Origin: Phylloscopus collybita | Lineage: Eukaryota; Chordata; Aves; Passeriformes; Phylloscopidae | Reading direction: 5' to 3' | Assembly (NCBI GenBank): GCA_027886175.1 | Contig: JAJNNQ010000008.1 | Coordinates: 6,641,001-6,705,000, forward strand | Length of the DNA stretch: 64,000 nt | Shown here: in pieces, positions 63,196 to 64,000 of the stretch | Layout of the letters: each line of letters starts with the position of its first letter | Position numbering within the stretch: position 1 is the first letter of the stretch | Program-made: the position numbers and the translations under genes | The notes under the pieces: model-generated | Told to the model about the DNA's origin: nothing | Databases searched by the model: none | What the model saw: only the letters and a program-made list of their open reading frames with translations

Positions 63196-64000
63196 AAACT
63201 GTGTTCACAGCACAGATTTTTGCAGCAAAGAGCAATGAGAGCAAGTGTCAGTGGGAGACATGGAGGACTGATGGGGGGAACTGTGTCTGCAGGCAAATGA
63301 GGGAAATGGCTTGGGGGACAAATGAGGGTCAAAATATTAAGATTAAAGTTTTGAAAGGGAGACCTTCAAGGCAGCCGAGTAAAGTGGGACATGAATGATG
63401 TTACCATGCAGCAGCATTTCAAGCACATGTCTGGAGTGGGAAGAGGGAAGTTAAATCAATATTTACTCTTGTTTTAATTTGATTTGTGTAAACATTGGCT
63501 TTTGACGGCAGATCTTTAGAAGAAATTCAGCAAAATTCTACCCACAAGTCTCTGACACTGAAAAGGCAACTTGATAGAAGAGAACAAAATTCTAGTGAAA
63601 GGGGATTTCTAACACTTCCTTAATTTCCTTATTTTAAAATTTTGAAATTAGAAATATGTGCAATGATTACGAAAAAAATATCATAAAAAGCAGATGTATG
63701 TGTTGTCTAAAATTACGGAAATCCTACTTGCCCATAAACTGTGTATTAGCTTGGCTTTCTCTACCTGCAAGTCAACCTACACAATGGTAGTATCTCCATG
63801 CTTGAACCCCAGGTGCAGGCATGTGCTGAGCTTTGTCTCCCAGCAGTTTCTGGACTAGTTCCCCTACCAAAGGGAAAGGGAGTTTAATAAATGGGCCAGG
63901 TGTGTAATCCAGCATCAATTTAGCCAGCAAATTCTTCTGGTTCAATGGCTGGATCTAGCTCAAGTGCCCATTGTGTGACTGCCTGCAGTAGTATTACACG
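63196..64000. other. Unique non-coding sequence, right edge
   Basis: No gene is supportable. The 65-codon frame at 63201-63398 is unrecognised. Nothing distinctive is seen up to the end of the window. Confidence 0.5.

Overview
The window reads as non-coding vertebrate DNA, most likely from a bird. The main evidence is four fragments of CR1 LINE 3' ends (about 20012-20084, 44193-44250, 46310-46495, 47048-47200), including the bird-typical tail ending in ATTCTGTGA. Older MIR-like SINE relics and degenerate palindromic repeats of a kind I associate with archosaurs and turtles are also present. Recognisable transposon density is low and the DNA is AT-rich, both typical of avian intergenic or long-intron sequence. 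I cannot name the species or locus.

I find no protein-coding gene, exon, rRNA or tRNA that I can support. The longest open frames are about 137-145 codons. They match no family I know, often overlap frames on the opposite strand, and in one case are produced by a low-complexity tract. A short exon lying inside a long intron cannot be excluded by eye.

Layout: 1-19 kb is mostly unique AT-rich sequence with T/G tracts, palindromic repeat relics (near 3.1, 10.6 and 11.9 kb) and one MIR-like relic (17.1 kb). About 19.1-19.45 kb is dense in homeodomain-type motifs and looks like an enhancer. 20-37 kb holds a CR1 tail, an (ACTAAT)n microsatellite, further ancient repeat relics, and two more enhancer-like blocks (26.2-26.7 and 32.48-32.78 kb). 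37.2 kb has a 43-base A tract. From about 37.5 kb complex unique sequence runs into a two-lobed CpG island (38.22-39.22 kb), the only CpG-dense part of the window and the best candidate for a promoter or orphan regulatory island. 39-56 kb is AT-rich and includes the 44-47 kb CR1 cluster. 56.56-57.0 kb is another enhancer-like block containing an inverted pair of RUNX-type motifs, followed directly by a clear MIR. 57-64 kb is unique sequence with two shorter enhancer-like blocks.

The simplest interpretation is a regulatory gene desert or large intron near a developmental gene, with an island that may start a non-coding RNA. I found no evidence of a novel multi-gene system. All conservation statements are judgements from motif content and complexity, not from alignment.
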